Counted from the first letter of the stretch, positions 1 to 7,074 are shown. The stretch is DNA of 26,827 bases from an uncultured Saprospirales bacterium (GCA_937926355.1 CALAZP010000224.1:1-26827); one strand, 5' to 3'. Numbers and translations are program-made. The notes: generated by a model from the letters alone, not told the origin.

Positions 1-281
1 GAAACGTAATCTACTATGAAGACTCAGAGGGAGATGTAAAAGACAACCGACCAAAGCAAAACTGTGAAGGCAAAGTGGTAGAGATTGATGGAAAGAAATA
101 CCAACTAAAAGAAGATCTAAAATCAATCTTAGAGGGACACGTCAAGAATCTTCAAATAAAACAAAAGTCGGACTTGAAAGTAGGAGACATCGCGGATCCC
201 CCATCTGCAACTCCAAAAGAAGATTCAAAAAACAATAATTCAGAAAAGAAATCTACTATGAAAACTCAGATGGAACGGTAA
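1..281 (+). CDS. EIYYEDS-repeat family protein, 5' end outside window
   Basis: The reading frame is open from the first base of the window (codons start at base 3), so the start lies upstream. It begins NVIYYEDSEGD, followed by DNRPKQNCEGKVVEIDGKKYQL, the same C-terminal module that ends the gene at 361-735. Sister copies stop after KEVK, but here the frame runs on through a Lys/Ser-rich tail and ends at 281. The tail contains a few bases of the next repeat copy read in the wrong frame (STMKTQMER). This suggests the original stop was lost by recombination between repeats. Function is unknown; the aromatic and acidic repeat resembles short beta-hairpin repeats of the MORN/YD type only loosely. 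Confidence 0.6.
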   Translation, partial: NVIYYEDSEGDVKDNRPKQNCEGKVVEIDGKKYQLKEDLKSILEGHVKNLQIKQKSDLKVGDIADPPSATPKEDSKNNNSEKKSTMKTQMER

Positions 282-356
282 TAGACAGCCGACCAAAGCA
301 AAACTGTGAAGGCAAAGTGGTAGAGATTGATGGAAAGAAATACCAACTAAAAGAAG
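9..356. repeat. Direct repeat, about 106 bp, two copies 242 bp apart
   Basis: Bases 9-114 and 251-356 are nearly the same sequence. The inner parts 42-114 and 284-356 (73 bp) differ at one base only (46 versus 288), while the first 33 bp carry several differences. The repeat encodes the C-terminal module of the EIYYEDS-repeat proteins; a third, more diverged copy lies at about 617-735. The high identity of the first two copies points to recent duplication or gene conversion. Confidence 0.85.
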
Positions 357-364
357 TAAAATGA
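239..364 (+). pseudogene. Out-of-frame remnant of an EIYYEDS-repeat paralogue
   Basis: In the frame -1 relative to the preceding gene, bases 248-364 encode KEIYYENSDGTVIDSRPK and then the NCEGKVVEIDGKKYQLKEVK module and a TGA stop. This is a complete C-terminal module homologous to the ends of both neighbouring genes, but it has no start codon and a TAA at 236-238 closes the frame upstream. The TGA overlaps the ATG of the next gene (ATGA), the usual junction for coupled genes. It is best read as the 3' end of a paralogue whose 5' part was lost or frameshifted. Confidence 0.55.
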
Positions 365-735
365 AAACAATCGCACAACAACTTAATGTGAAAGACTTTC
401 CATTTATTATTAGAGATAATGATGAGAACATAATATACTGGGAAGACTCGGTGGGATATTGGGCAAAAAGAAAATTTGATTCAAAAGGAAACGAAATCTA
501 TTATGAAGACTCAACTGGATTTTGGGCAAAAAAAGAATACAATTCAAAAGGAAAGGAAATCTACTATGAAGATTCAAATGGATGTTGGTCAAAAAGTGAA
601 TACAATTCAAAAGGAAAGGAAATCTACTTTGAAAACTCAGATGGAGTGGTAATAGACAATCGACCAAACCCATCTTGTGAAGCTAAAATAGTAAAAATTG
701 AAGGAAAAAAATATAAATTAACAGAAGTAAAGTAA
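361..735 (+). CDS. EIYYEDS tandem-repeat protein
   Basis: 124 residues. After about 18 N-terminal residues come three and a half copies of a 21-residue unit, consensus [K/N]EIYYEDSxGxWxKxEYxSKG, with copies starting near bases 430, 493, 556 and 619 (63-bp period). The protein ends with the DNRP...C...KIVKIEGKKYKL module shared with the fragments just upstream. Aromatic, acidic and Gly positions are fixed, as expected for a repetitive beta-structure. There is no signal peptide or membrane segment. The ATG overlaps the stop of the upstream remnant. Function is not recognised; the local array of paralogues suggests a fast-changing accessory locus. Confidence 0.75.
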   Translation: MKTIAQQLNVKDFPFIIRDNDENIIYWEDSVGYWAKRKFDSKGNEIYYEDSTGFWAKKEYNSKGKEIYYEDSNGCWSKSEYNSKGKEIYFENSDGVVIDNRPNPSCEAKIVKIEGKKYKLTEVK

Positions 736-737
736 CA

Positions 738-986
738 ATGTTAAAACTTCTAAAAATTTTAAATAATCAATTAATCCATAATGATAGGCTAACGGATTAC
801 AATGACCTATCAAGTGGAGAAAGAGAGTATGAAGGTGGTATTGATGAAAAAGGTAAATATAAGTTAATTCATAAGTGGAAAGAATACTATACTAAGTGGG
901 ATTCTGAAAGTGATATGAAAATTAAAACTTCACATTGGTCTGAAAAGCATTATGAAAATGGTGAAGTAATAAAAATAATTCACTAA
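738..986 (+). CDS. Hypothetical protein, 82 aa
   Basis: Starts at ATG two bases after the stop of the previous gene, so it is probably translated from the same message. It is a charged, soluble protein rich in Lys, Glu, Tyr and Trp, with stretches such as HKWKEYYTKWDSESD and SEKHYENGEV. Its Tyr/Trp-Glu alternation weakly recalls the neighbouring repeat proteins. I do not recognise a family. Confidence 0.6.
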   Translation: MLKLLKILNNQLIHNDRLTDYNDLSSGEREYEGGIDEKGKYKLIHKWKEYYTKWDSESDMKIKTSHWSEKHYENGEVIKIIH

Positions 987-990
987 AAGT

Positions 991-1021
991 TTTGTTGACT
1001 CAAGATTTTTGTTTATATTAG
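991..1021 (+). promoter_or_regulatory. Bacteroidota-type housekeeping promoter (candidate)
   Basis: TTTG at 991-994, a 19-base spacer, then TATATTAG at 1014-1021. This differs by one base from the Bacteroidota consensus TTTG-N19-TAnnTTTG. It lies 26 bases upstream of the ATG at 1047 and is unlike the GATATATAA boxes elsewhere, so it may be an early promoter read by the host sigma factor. Confidence 0.4.
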
Positions 1022-1046
1022 TACTGTAATTAAAGCTAACTACATT

Positions 1047-1337
1047 ATGAAAAGCAAAGTTATTATCAACACTCAGTATTTCGAAAACTATAACGTTGGC
1101 ACTGACGGGTTCGAAGAAGTTCCACACTGGAAACCTAAAGGTGGTCATCAGTTCATAATTGAGATGGATGGTGATACTCTATTCTATGCTAACAACATAG
1201 CTGAGGCTTTCCAAAAGATGTTGGATAAGCATGAGACAATCACAGAGCGTTTCGAATATGTGGATTATGAGATTCAATGCTCTGAGCCGACTCCACTTGG
1301 TACTGAAGATGAATTTATATCCCTAATGGAGGTATAA
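1047..1337 (+). CDS. Conserved phage hypothetical protein, 96 aa
   Basis: 96 residues, beginning MKSKVIINTQYFENYN and followed by HWKPKGGHQFIIEMD. The NTQYFENY...W..KGG pattern is one I associate with small phage proteins of unknown function; that is memory of the family, not a search. No membrane segment or signal peptide. It has its own candidate promoter at 991-1021, and a GTAATTAAAG element at 1026-1035 precedes the start instead of a Shine-Dalgarno sequence. Confidence 0.7.
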   Translation: MKSKVIINTQYFENYNVGTDGFEEVPHWKPKGGHQFIIEMDGDTLFYANNIAEAFQKMLDKHETITERFEYVDYEIQCSEPTPLGTEDEFISLMEV

Positions 1338-1392
1338 TGAAACAAAATGTTGGATATCTCTATTTCACCTTGTAATTAAAAGTTAAAGCAAT

Positions 1393-1632
1393 ATGATAGC
1401 ATTAAGTATTCAAGAGGGGTTCGATGGTTTAGACAAGGTTCAAGACCTTCGTAACGCTATTGGTAAAGAGTTTAGTGATAACTATAGTTCTACCCTTAGA
1501 GGTAGACTAGTTAGCGTAAGTACTGACGGTAACCATTGTATAATCGATGAGGTTGATGCCTATGGTAAAAAGGCTAAAGAATTCGGTAAACGTCGTCCAA
1601 GTTGGTTAATTTGGAACGCAATGTTCTTTTAA
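1393..1632 (+). CDS. Hypothetical protein, 79 aa
   Basis: 79 residues, starting at ATG after a GTAATTAAAAG stretch (1372-1382) like that before the previous gene and before the gene at 8352. The sequence ends RRPSWLIWNAMFF, an unusually hydrophobic and aromatic C-terminus. The middle (LRGRLVSVSTDGNHCIIDEVD) has a strand-turn-strand look. No family recognised. Confidence 0.6.
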   Translation: MIALSIQEGFDGLDKVQDLRNAIGKEFSDNYSSTLRGRLVSVSTDGNHCIIDEVDAYGKKAKEFGKRRPSWLIWNAMFF

Positions 1633-1636
1633 AAAT

Positions 1637-1666
1637 AATTCACCACAATTTACCACAATTCACCAC
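1637..1666. repeat. Short tandem repeat (CACCACAATT)n
   Basis: Directly after the 1393-1632 gene, the unit [C/T]ACCACAATT occurs with a 10-bp period: CACCACAATT (1641), TACCACAATT (1651) and a partial CACCAC (1661). It sits in the only gap of more than 300 bases (1633-1957). Three units is few; it could be an iteron-like binding site or chance. Confidence 0.5.
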
Positions 1667-1763
1667 TTAAAATAAAAATAGAGTATGATTAAATTATATC
1701 AAAGCAAAGTCCAATAAAATTGAAAGGAACGGCAAATACAGAGATAGAGAGAGGATAAAATAA

Positions 1764-1958
1764 AATCTATGTCTTTCCATCGATCTTGATGAGTGGATCG
1801 AAAAAACGAAGGGGCTTTCTCTAGCTCATATGAGGGAATTAGTTATCTCAGTATGTGCTATGGGAAATACCTTTGAAGATACCATGGATCGACTAAACGG
1901 TCTTAAAATTAAGCCCAAAATCAAATCTAAAAACAAGGAGGTTGGATTTAACAAGTAA
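1764..1958 (+). pseudogene. C-terminal remnant of an AAA+ ATPase
   Basis: From just after an in-frame TAA (1761-1763) to a TAA at 1956-1958 the frame encodes about 64 residues: LSIDLDEWIEKTKGLSLAHM, then RELVISVCAMGNTFEDTMDRL and a Lys-rich tail ending EVGFNK. The GLSLAHMRELVISV segment resembles the C-terminal helical (sensor-2) region of phage BCS1-like AAA ATPases (from memory). There is no start codon before Met at 1830 and no Walker motif, so this is a 5'-deleted gene. The stop overlaps the next gene's start (TAATG), so it may once have headed that operon. The rest of the gap 1633-1763 holds only the short tandem repeat. Confidence 0.5.
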
Positions 1959-2491
1959 TGAAAAAATTCAATAAGAACAGACAGGTAGTAAACAGGGAGG
2001 CATACGATCTTTCCTTTGCTAGAATTGCTTGGGCCCACATCAGGGAGCTCCAGGAAAATAAAGATCCAATCATTAGATCCCAAATATTCGGTAATCTCAA
2101 CCATCTAATTAGAGTTTGGAGCGGAGACAGGGCAAAACTCATCTCCAAAAATGCATTGGCGCTATTTAGAGAAATTGCACCTGATATAAATCCCTTCGAT
2201 GCCAGATGGGAACAGAGAAATGTGCTAGGTAATTATGCTCCGAGAAAACCTAAAATTGTTTGGGAGCACACAATCCCAGTTGGTCAATTTATTAAGGAAA
2301 TGACAAACGAGTGCTCTACTGAGGGTGAGGTCCTGGATAAGATAAAAACGTATCCGGGTGCTTGCTGGATAACTAGACAGGAAGATGATGCTTTGAGCTC
2401 TAAGGGATATAAAAATACTAGACCCGGTGGATTTAGTAAGTGCTATGAAGACTGCAAAATAGAAGTTGTTGCAGAGTCAGATATAGCATAG
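1958..2491 (+). CDS. Hypothetical protein, 177 aa
   Basis: Starts at the ATG in a TAATG overlap with the AAA remnant, with AAGGAGG 20 bases upstream. The N-terminal half is helical and basic (RIAWAHIRELQENKDPI). The C-terminal half contains KIVWEHTIPVGQFIKEM, then CWITRQEDDAL, SSKGYKNTRPGG and CYEDCKIEV. The WEH...I..Q..A L...GY...RP..F..CYE pattern resembles phage orphan proteins that carry a single His and a C-terminal Tyr-Glu helix, but no catalytic signature is convincing. Function unknown. Confidence 0.7.
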   Translation: MKKFNKNRQVVNREAYDLSFARIAWAHIRELQENKDPIIRSQIFGNLNHLIRVWSGDRAKLISKNALALFREIAPDINPFDARWEQRNVLGNYAPRKPKIVWEHTIPVGQFIKEMTNECSTEGEVLDKIKTYPGACWITRQEDDALSSKGYKNTRPGGFSKCYEDCKIEVVAESDIA

Positions 2492-2497
2492 TTTTTT

Positions 2498-2506
2498 GAT
2501 ATATAA
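2498..2506 (+). promoter_or_regulatory. Late-type promoter box GATATATAA
   Basis: Exact match to the box shared by about 14 genes here. Only four bases (GGGG) separate it from the ATG at 2511. Confidence 0.6.
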
Positions 2507-2510
2507 GGGG

Positions 2511-2978
2511 ATGTTTAAGTATATCTCCGAAATACTAGGAAAATTTACACAGGGGCAAAGAATTACGGCCCTATTAATAGTTTTATTTAGCATAGTTCTA
2601 ATTACTCTTGGTCCTTCCCTTATACAGGAAAACGACTGCAAGGATGTTTATTCAGAACTAGAAAAGCAAAGAGGTGATATCCTTAGACTTAATGGAGAAA
2701 TCGTTCAGGTGCAAACAGAATGCACAAACGAGAGAATATCTAGAGAAAGGGAAATAGCTCAGATTTTAAACCTCATCGAAAGGGAAATCTTAGACATCCA
2801 GGAGGAAGCCAAAGCGGCCTCAAGCACCAGAGAGCTGAGAGTGATTGACTCAGATTCTGTTGTTTCTCCTCCGCAAAGATTGCCTGAAGCTATTCCTGTA
2901 ATGCCTAATTTTGATAACGTGATGGAAAATATTCACTATCTCCAAAAAATGTGCGGGGAAACCCAAAAAAGAAATTAA
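2511..2978 (+). CDS. Membrane-anchored coiled-coil protein (spanin-like?)
   Basis: 155 residues. I chose ATG 2511 rather than the in-frame TTG at 2496, because that TTG overlaps the GATATATAA box; AAGGGG precedes the ATG. Residues about 17-38 (RITALLIVLFSIVLITLGPS) are one hydrophobic segment. Then comes a long heptad-rich helix with LEKQRGDILRLNGEIVQ and IAQILNLIEREILDIQEEAK, then a Pro-rich stretch (VSPPQRLPEAIPVMP). A short N-terminus, one membrane helix and a coiled coil is the plan of i-spanins and of some virion or membrane proteins. No lysis genes flank it, so the role is open. Its stop interlocks with that of the convergent gene (TTAA, 2975-2978). Confidence 0.7.
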   Translation: MFKYISEILGKFTQGQRITALLIVLFSIVLITLGPSLIQENDCKDVYSELEKQRGDILRLNGEIVQVQTECTNERISREREIAQILNLIEREILDIQEEAKAASSTRELRVIDSDSVVSPPQRLPEAIPVMPNFDNVMENIHYLQKMCGETQKRN

Positions 2979-4045
2979 GCAATTAAATGAGGCTTAGCTT
3001 CTCTTGCTCCTGAATTAGTAACCTCTACATATGTAGGTGCATATTTATCTAAGCTATCCGCTCCAGCATAGGAAAGTGCTGACTTAACCCCATCGATTAA
3101 TCCGCCGATAACAAATTTAACTCCGCCCTTAAACGGTATAGTTGTGGATTCACCCTCAACATTTCTTTGCTCCTGACCATGAGCTGTTTTAGTTTCAAGA
3201 GAAGCTGATCCTCTATATCTCTTGTAGAGTGAGCCTCCTTTTTCTATAATTTTTCCAGGTGCTTCGTCTGTTCCTGCTAGAAGCGATCCAAGCATAACAT
3301 TATTTGCCCCGACGGCTAAAGCCTTTGCAATATCTCCAGAACTCCTAATGCCACCATCTGCCATTACAGGAACCTTTGCTACCCTTGATACCTCTTGCAA
3401 AGAAGTAACATTAGGGACTCCAAATCCTGTTTTAATCCTAGTTGTACATAGAGATCCGCCTCCAATTCCAACCCTTAGTCCATCAGCCCCTGCTTCTTGT
3501 AATCTTTCTGCAGCCTCAGCAGTAGCGATATTACCAGCAATGATGTCAACTTTATCTTTTAGATTTTCTTTACACCATTTCAGCATATCGATGACATTCT
3601 GATGGTCTCCGTGGGCAACATCAATTAGCAGCACGTTTGCACCAGCTTCTACTAAGAGTCTAGCCCTTTCCTTAGATTCCTCACCAACTCCAATAGCAGC
3701 CATAACTGGGACAAGGCTTATTTCTGAATGCCAATCATCTAGCATAATTCCCCAATCCTCATAGGGTCCACCAAACCCATCCCCGTAAATTCTGTAGGAC
3801 AGGCTTTTAACTTGTCTTGCTTGCTCCTCAGCAGACATAAATCTATGAATACATCCTACACCACCAAGTAAAAACATTTTGAAAGCCATTTCTTCCTCAC
3901 AAACAGTATCCATTGGAGAAGCAACTAATGGGGTTAAGATACCATACCTTCTGCTTAATAAAGTGTGTAGTTTTATTGACTGCCTGCTTTTGATATTCGA
4001 GAAGGAAGGAATCAGTTGAATATCGTCGTAGGTGAGAGCTTGCAT
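2975..4045 (-). CDS. IMP dehydrogenase / GMP reductase family enzyme without CBS domains
   Basis: 356 residues forming one TIM barrel. The family interconverts IMP, XMP and GMP in the purine pool. Visible signatures: the N-terminal LTYDDIQLIP and ASPMDTV; IDVAHGD at 141-147; and the catalytic loop RVGIGGGSLCTTR with Cys200. Further on are MADGGIRSSGDIAKA, the flap region ending STTIPFKGGVKFVIGGL, and YVEVTNSGARE near the C-terminus. The CBS pair of typical IMPDH (inserted after about residue 80) is replaced by a roughly 30-residue stretch. The DVAHG motif and the IPFKG segment look GMP-reductase-like, while the C-terminus looks IMPDH-like, so I do not choose between guaB and guaC. It stands alone on this strand, an auxiliary metabolic gene that could tune purine supply during replication. 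Confidence 0.9.
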   Translation of the reverse strand: MQALTYDDIQLIPSFSNIKSRQSIKLHTLLSRRYGILTPLVASPMDTVCEEEMAFKMFLLGGVGCIHRFMSAEEQARQVKSLSYRIYGDGFGGPYEDWGIMLDDWHSEISLVPVMAAIGVGEESKERARLLVEAGANVLLIDVAHGDHQNVIDMLKWCKENLKDKVDIIAGNIATAEAAERLQEAGADGLRVGIGGGSLCTTRIKTGFGVPNVTSLQEVSRVAKVPVMADGGIRSSGDIAKALAVGANNVMLGSLLAGTDEAPGKIIEKGGSLYKRYRGSASLETKTAHGQEQRNVEGESTTIPFKGGVKFVIGGLIDGVKSALSYAGADSLDKYAPTYVEVTNSGAREAKPHLIA

Positions 4046-4099
4046 GACTTAGATTTAAATTTAGTATCCATTATACTAATTTAAACTCCCATTTGTTTC

Positions 4100-4108
4100 G
4101 ATATATAA
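4100..4108 (+). promoter_or_regulatory. Late-type promoter box GATATATAA
   Basis: Exact box, five bases before the ATG at 4114. Confidence 0.6.
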
Positions 4109-4113
4109 CAAGC

Positions 4114-4698
4114 ATGAAAAAGATATTTACGTTTGAAAATTTTTCCATTAACGAAAGCGAGAACACCCCAAGATATACGGAGGATGAAATTGAAAATGTG
4201 CTAGAAAATTTTGATGGCTCTAGATTTTTTAAGGTAAACCTTGAGAAAAGCAGGGTCGAATTCCTTTATCCAGCAAAACTTGAGAGCATGGAAAAATATA
4301 AGAATGGAGAGACTGGACAACTTGAATTCTATATTTCTGATGTGATCTATGATATTGGAGAGGACTTCATCAAAGAGATAAAAAATAGATTTGATGCACT
4401 AGGAAAATCTGGAGAGGACGTCGATAACGTCATGTCGGATTTGGATAAGATTGGATTTTCTGATGATAAAGTTGCTACCTGGACTCAAATAGAATCAGCG
4501 ATAAAATCCAGAATCAAAGATGCATCTCCTGGATTCGTAAGGACAGAAATGCCAGATTTCAAATTTGCAATCGATGCAGAACAGGAAGGCCCGTATATAA
4601 ACCTTGCTATAATTATAGAAGGATTTACTGGTGATATTGAATTTGACAGCCAGGATTTTTCAGACGATGTACTCACCGAACTTTTTTACAAAAAGTAG
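4114..4698 (+). CDS. Tagged phage protein, 194 aa, putative capsid-targeted
   Basis: Starts MKKIFTFENFSINESEN, one of the clearest copies of the shared N-terminal peptide (aromatic FxxFE.F, then INE at residues 13-15). A T4-type prohead protease would be expected to cut after Glu15. The ATG at 4114 is preferred to an in-frame TTG at 4093 because the box at 4100-4108 and the tag both fit it. The rest is acidic and probably alpha/beta, with PDFKFAIDAEQEGPYINLAI and a C-terminal DDVLTELFYKK. No catalytic motif or family recognised. Confidence 0.75.
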   Translation: MKKIFTFENFSINESENTPRYTEDEIENVLENFDGSRFFKVNLEKSRVEFLYPAKLESMEKYKNGETGQLEFYISDVIYDIGEDFIKEIKNRFDALGKSGEDVDNVMSDLDKIGFSDDKVATWTQIESAIKSRIKDASPGFVRTEMPDFKFAIDAEQEGPYINLAIIIEGFTGDIEFDSQDFSDDVLTELFYKK

Positions 4699-4707
4699 TA
4701 TTTTCTT

Positions 4708-4738
4708 TTTTTATCCCCGGAGATTAACTCTATATTGG
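4708..4738 (+). promoter_or_regulatory. Candidate non-late promoter, CTATATTGGAG type
   Basis: TATATTGG at 4731-4738 differs by one base from TAnnTTTG, with a T-rich stretch at 4701-4712 in the -33 region. The same layout (TTTTTTAT, 13-14 bases, TCTATA[A]TTGGAG) precedes the gene at 8352. This suggests a second, host-like promoter class. Confidence 0.35.
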
Positions 4739-4757
4739 AGATATGAAACAAGGAGAT

Positions 4758-5387
4758 ATGAAAAAGTTAGTCATCTCATTAGCACTTTTACTTCCCGTAG
4801 TAAGCTTTGCACAGCTTGACTTTACAGTACGATACGTAAAGCATATTAAGGGATATCCAGTTTTCGAGGTTCGTAATCCAAACCATTTCAAGGAAATGAA
4901 TCTTACCCGGGTAGATAACGGGGTAACGCAATTAACAGAAACTGAGAAATTGAATGAGTTGGCTTTAGAGAGGGGTTTATATTCATTCGAAGAGTTGGAC
5001 TATTTTGATTTGAAAATTGTGGACGGTCACAGGGGAGCACAATGTGCAGAGAACTATGGATATAGCCCAGAGTTAGCTGGAATTCCAATTAGTGAATTCG
5101 TAAACATTGACGAGAATTTTGTCAAAAGTAGATTGGATACCAATTATAGGATACCACATAGAGGACAGGATAGAACTCACAAAGCACTAATAAACCAAGG
5201 GAAAAGGTACAATGCGTCACCTGGACACTTCAAAAACAGGACTAATCCCAAATGGACAAAATATGGAAATTGTTTTATCGTTACATTTATCCCAGAGAAA
5301 AATCCTAACTATGATCCCAACGGAGAAGGTATACAAAGAAAGACTATCCCTATGATGGTAGTAATACACTACGAGGTTTTCCAATAG
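4758..5387 (+). CDS. Secreted protein with CAP/SCP-like domain
   Basis: 209 residues from ATG 4758; an in-frame ATG at 4743 would add MKQGD. The 4758 start has AAGGAG seven bases upstream and begins with a clean signal peptide, MKKLVISLALLLPVVSFA|QLDF, typical of Bacteroidota exported proteins. The mature part has LNELALERGLYSFEELDYF, HRGAQCAENYGY, and then NASPGHFKNRTNPKWTKYGN. The order ENYG ... SPGH..N..NP....G is that of CAP (SCP/Tpx-1) domains. It is probably exported to the periplasm, perhaps acting on the envelope or in superinfection exclusion (inference). Strong terminator follows. Confidence 0.65.
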   Translation: MKKLVISLALLLPVVSFAQLDFTVRYVKHIKGYPVFEVRNPNHFKEMNLTRVDNGVTQLTETEKLNELALERGLYSFEELDYFDLKIVDGHRGAQCAENYGYSPELAGIPISEFVNIDENFVKSRLDTNYRIPHRGQDRTHKALINQGKRYNASPGHFKNRTNPKWTKYGNCFIVTFIPEKNPNYDPNGEGIQRKTIPMMVVIHYEVFQ

Positions 5388-5396
5388 TCTTGCCAC

Positions 5397-5427
5397 AAAA
5401 AAGCAGATCCTGAGATCTGCTTTTTTT
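5397..5427. terminator. Bidirectional rho-independent terminator
   Basis: Perfect stem GCAGATC (5403-5409), loop CTGA, GATCTGC (5414-5420), flanked by A6 upstream and T7 downstream. It works in both directions and separates the convergent genes ending at 5387 (+) and 5452 (-). Confidence 0.9.
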
Positions 5428-5451
5428 CAATTACCTAATACCTATAAAGAA

Positions 5452-7053
5452 TTAATCTGAGAGATCACTTTGCCATTTAGCTATTGTTACCGGTCTAAAA
5501 CTAAACCCAAATCTTGTTGAAGTCCTTTCACTAAAGTCCGGACACTGAGTTGCTCCACTCCTACCGCCACTCCCTCTCGAAGATTTTGAAGTAGTTATTA
5601 CTGGAATTGGTATTCTTATTCTTCTAGTACTGTACCTTGAAGGGATCGCAATTTTAACTGGGAATAGCAGATTGGATATTGCTTCCTCAGATGGAAGATC
5701 CTTTCCGGGATTATCCACGGCTTCATATTCAACCTCAATGTTATTATATCTGAATTGGCTGTAGTCTTCTTTACTTGCTTCAGGATCCATGCTCTTAGTT
5801 TGAGCACCCTCAGCAGAATCTGTAGTTGGGGTACCTTCGTCATCAACTGGAATTATGGTTACTGTTTTTCTATCAGTCCCATCAACAAATTTTACCCCGT
5901 TACCATCTTTAACATAATATCCAAATTTGATTCCCTCTGGTGGATTCGGGCCTGAAGTTCCGTCTCCATTATCCCCCTTTGCATAGATTTCGATAATCTT
6001 TGGAAGCTGTGAAATAATATCATCGTCCAAACCTGCATTTTTTGCTAGCCCTTCAATAACTCTAGCCATTGTTAAAGCCCTAGCGTATGATAATTGCCCC
6101 CAAGACAAAGATTCTGCAGATCCGGTATTTCTATACCTATCGGCTGATGTTATGATTTTTATTTTCTTAAGAGATGTTATCTGACCTGCTAAATATCTTT
6201 CGAAGATTGAACCTAGATTATCAACCATTTCTTTGTAGCTAGACCCCTGGAAATCCTCCTCCCCATTTGCACCGGTTGCATTTGGTTTAAAGAGCTCTGA
6301 TTCATTCTCCTCTGAAATTAGAAAAGTCTTTTCCGCCTTGGGCGGGTTTACAGGTTTAGTTTCGTCAGCCTCAACCTCCGTTGAAATGTAATATCCAGGG
6401 GAGGACATTCTATATCGATCATCCCTTTTGAGATCCTTAAACGATTTTTCCATGACACTTAAAAGAGGGGCATCCGTCTCATATCCTCTTTTCATTGCTA
6501 ATTTAGAAAGATCGTTTGCTGCCTTTTGCTTATCTGCATCAGGTAAAAGTAGCCATAGAGCAGTAGGCCGTAAAGACCTTGCTATCACTGAGTTTGGATT
6601 TTTTAATAACTCCTCAGCCTTTTTATTTGCCTCATTTTCTGAATAGTTTTTTGCTTTCTCCAGGAGTTCTTTTAAGATAGGCTCTCTGTCTCTTCTACTG
6701 TTTAGGCTTGAGATATCTACACCAAAAACTGCATCAATTGCCTGTCTTTCCCTATAATTCATAGAGGAATCATTTAAAACATAACTGACTACAGCCATTC
6801 CTCCTTTACCCTCTTTGATGTACTCTAAACTTTTGGTAAACCTTTCGAGAACTTGAGAATCTCTATATGTACTTTCGATGTGATTTTCCAAAAGTTCAAC
6901 GTTGTATTCGTACATTTTTTCGAGAATTTCCAGAGCAACTGAAGGACTCATTTCTTTGCCTGGTTCTTCATCCCTTTCGTTGATACTATTATAGTTTGCT
7001 TTAACATATTCATCAAAGCTTTCAAAAACAAATTTGTATTCCATTCTATCCAT
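5452..7053 (-). CDS. Tagged protein with OmpA-like segment, putative virion protein
   Basis: 533 residues from the ATG at 7053; an in-frame TTG at 7065 is rejected because it lies next to the promoter box. The N-terminus MDRMEYKFVFESFDEY continues to NSINERDE, a long form of the shared targeting peptide with INE at residues 24-26. Residues about 25-210 are helical. Residues about 276-371 carry KIKIITSADR, LSYARALTMARVIEGLA and IIEIYAKGDNGDGTSGPNPP. That order of strand, LS..RA..V...L helix and G-x-G..PNP resembles OmpA-type peptidoglycan-binding domains. The C-terminal 60 residues are Ser/Arg/Gly-rich. Role unknown; a virion protein that contacts peptidoglycan is a possibility. Confidence 0.7.
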   Translation of the reverse strand: MDRMEYKFVFESFDEYVKANYNSINERDEEPGKEMSPSVALEILEKMYEYNVELLENHIESTYRDSQVLERFTKSLEYIKEGKGGMAVVSYVLNDSSMNYRERQAIDAVFGVDISSLNSRRDREPILKELLEKAKNYSENEANKKAEELLKNPNSVIARSLRPTALWLLLPDADKQKAANDLSKLAMKRGYETDAPLLSVMEKSFKDLKRDDRYRMSSPGYYISTEVEADETKPVNPPKAEKTFLISEENESELFKPNATGANGEEDFQGSSYKEMVDNLGSIFERYLAGQITSLKKIKIITSADRYRNTGSAESLSWGQLSYARALTMARVIEGLAKNAGLDDDIISQLPKIIEIYAKGDNGDGTSGPNPPEGIKFGYYVKDGNGVKFVDGTDRKTVTIIPVDDEGTPTTDSAEGAQTKSMDPEASKEDYSQFRYNNIEVEYEAVDNPGKDLPSEEAISNLLFPVKIAIPSRYSTRRIRIPIPVITTSKSSRGSGGRSGATQCPDFSERTSTRFGFSFRPVTIAKWQSDLSD

Positions 7054-7065
7054 GGTTAATTTCAA

Positions 7066-7074
7066 TTATATATC
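7066..7074 (-). promoter_or_regulatory. Late-type promoter box GATATATAA
   Basis: Exact box on the minus strand, 12 bases upstream of the ATG at 7053. It forms a divergent pair with the box at 7095-7103. Confidence 0.65.

Noticed and set aside
225..238. A AAA AAC slippery heptamer in the first gene, suggesting a -1 programmed frameshift into the remnant
   Set aside because: The heptamer is in the right phase, but the -1 frame meets TAA at 236-238 at once and cannot reach the remnant.
1637..1666. CRISPR-like array at the short tandem repeat
   Set aside because: A 10-bp unit with no spacers is not a CRISPR array.
2496..2510. TTG starts upstream of several genes (2496, 4093, 7065-, 24383-)
   Set aside because: They are near or made by the TTGATATATAA promoter context, and an ATG with a better N-terminus lies just downstream.
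3348..3602. Open frames opposite the IMPDH gene and similar antisense frames elsewhere
   Set aside because: They follow from codon bias of the true gene and have no start context or protein-like composition.
4681..4712. A/T-rich fold after the 4114 gene as a terminator
   Set aside because: The stem is only CTTTTT/AAAAAG with no GC core, too weak to call.
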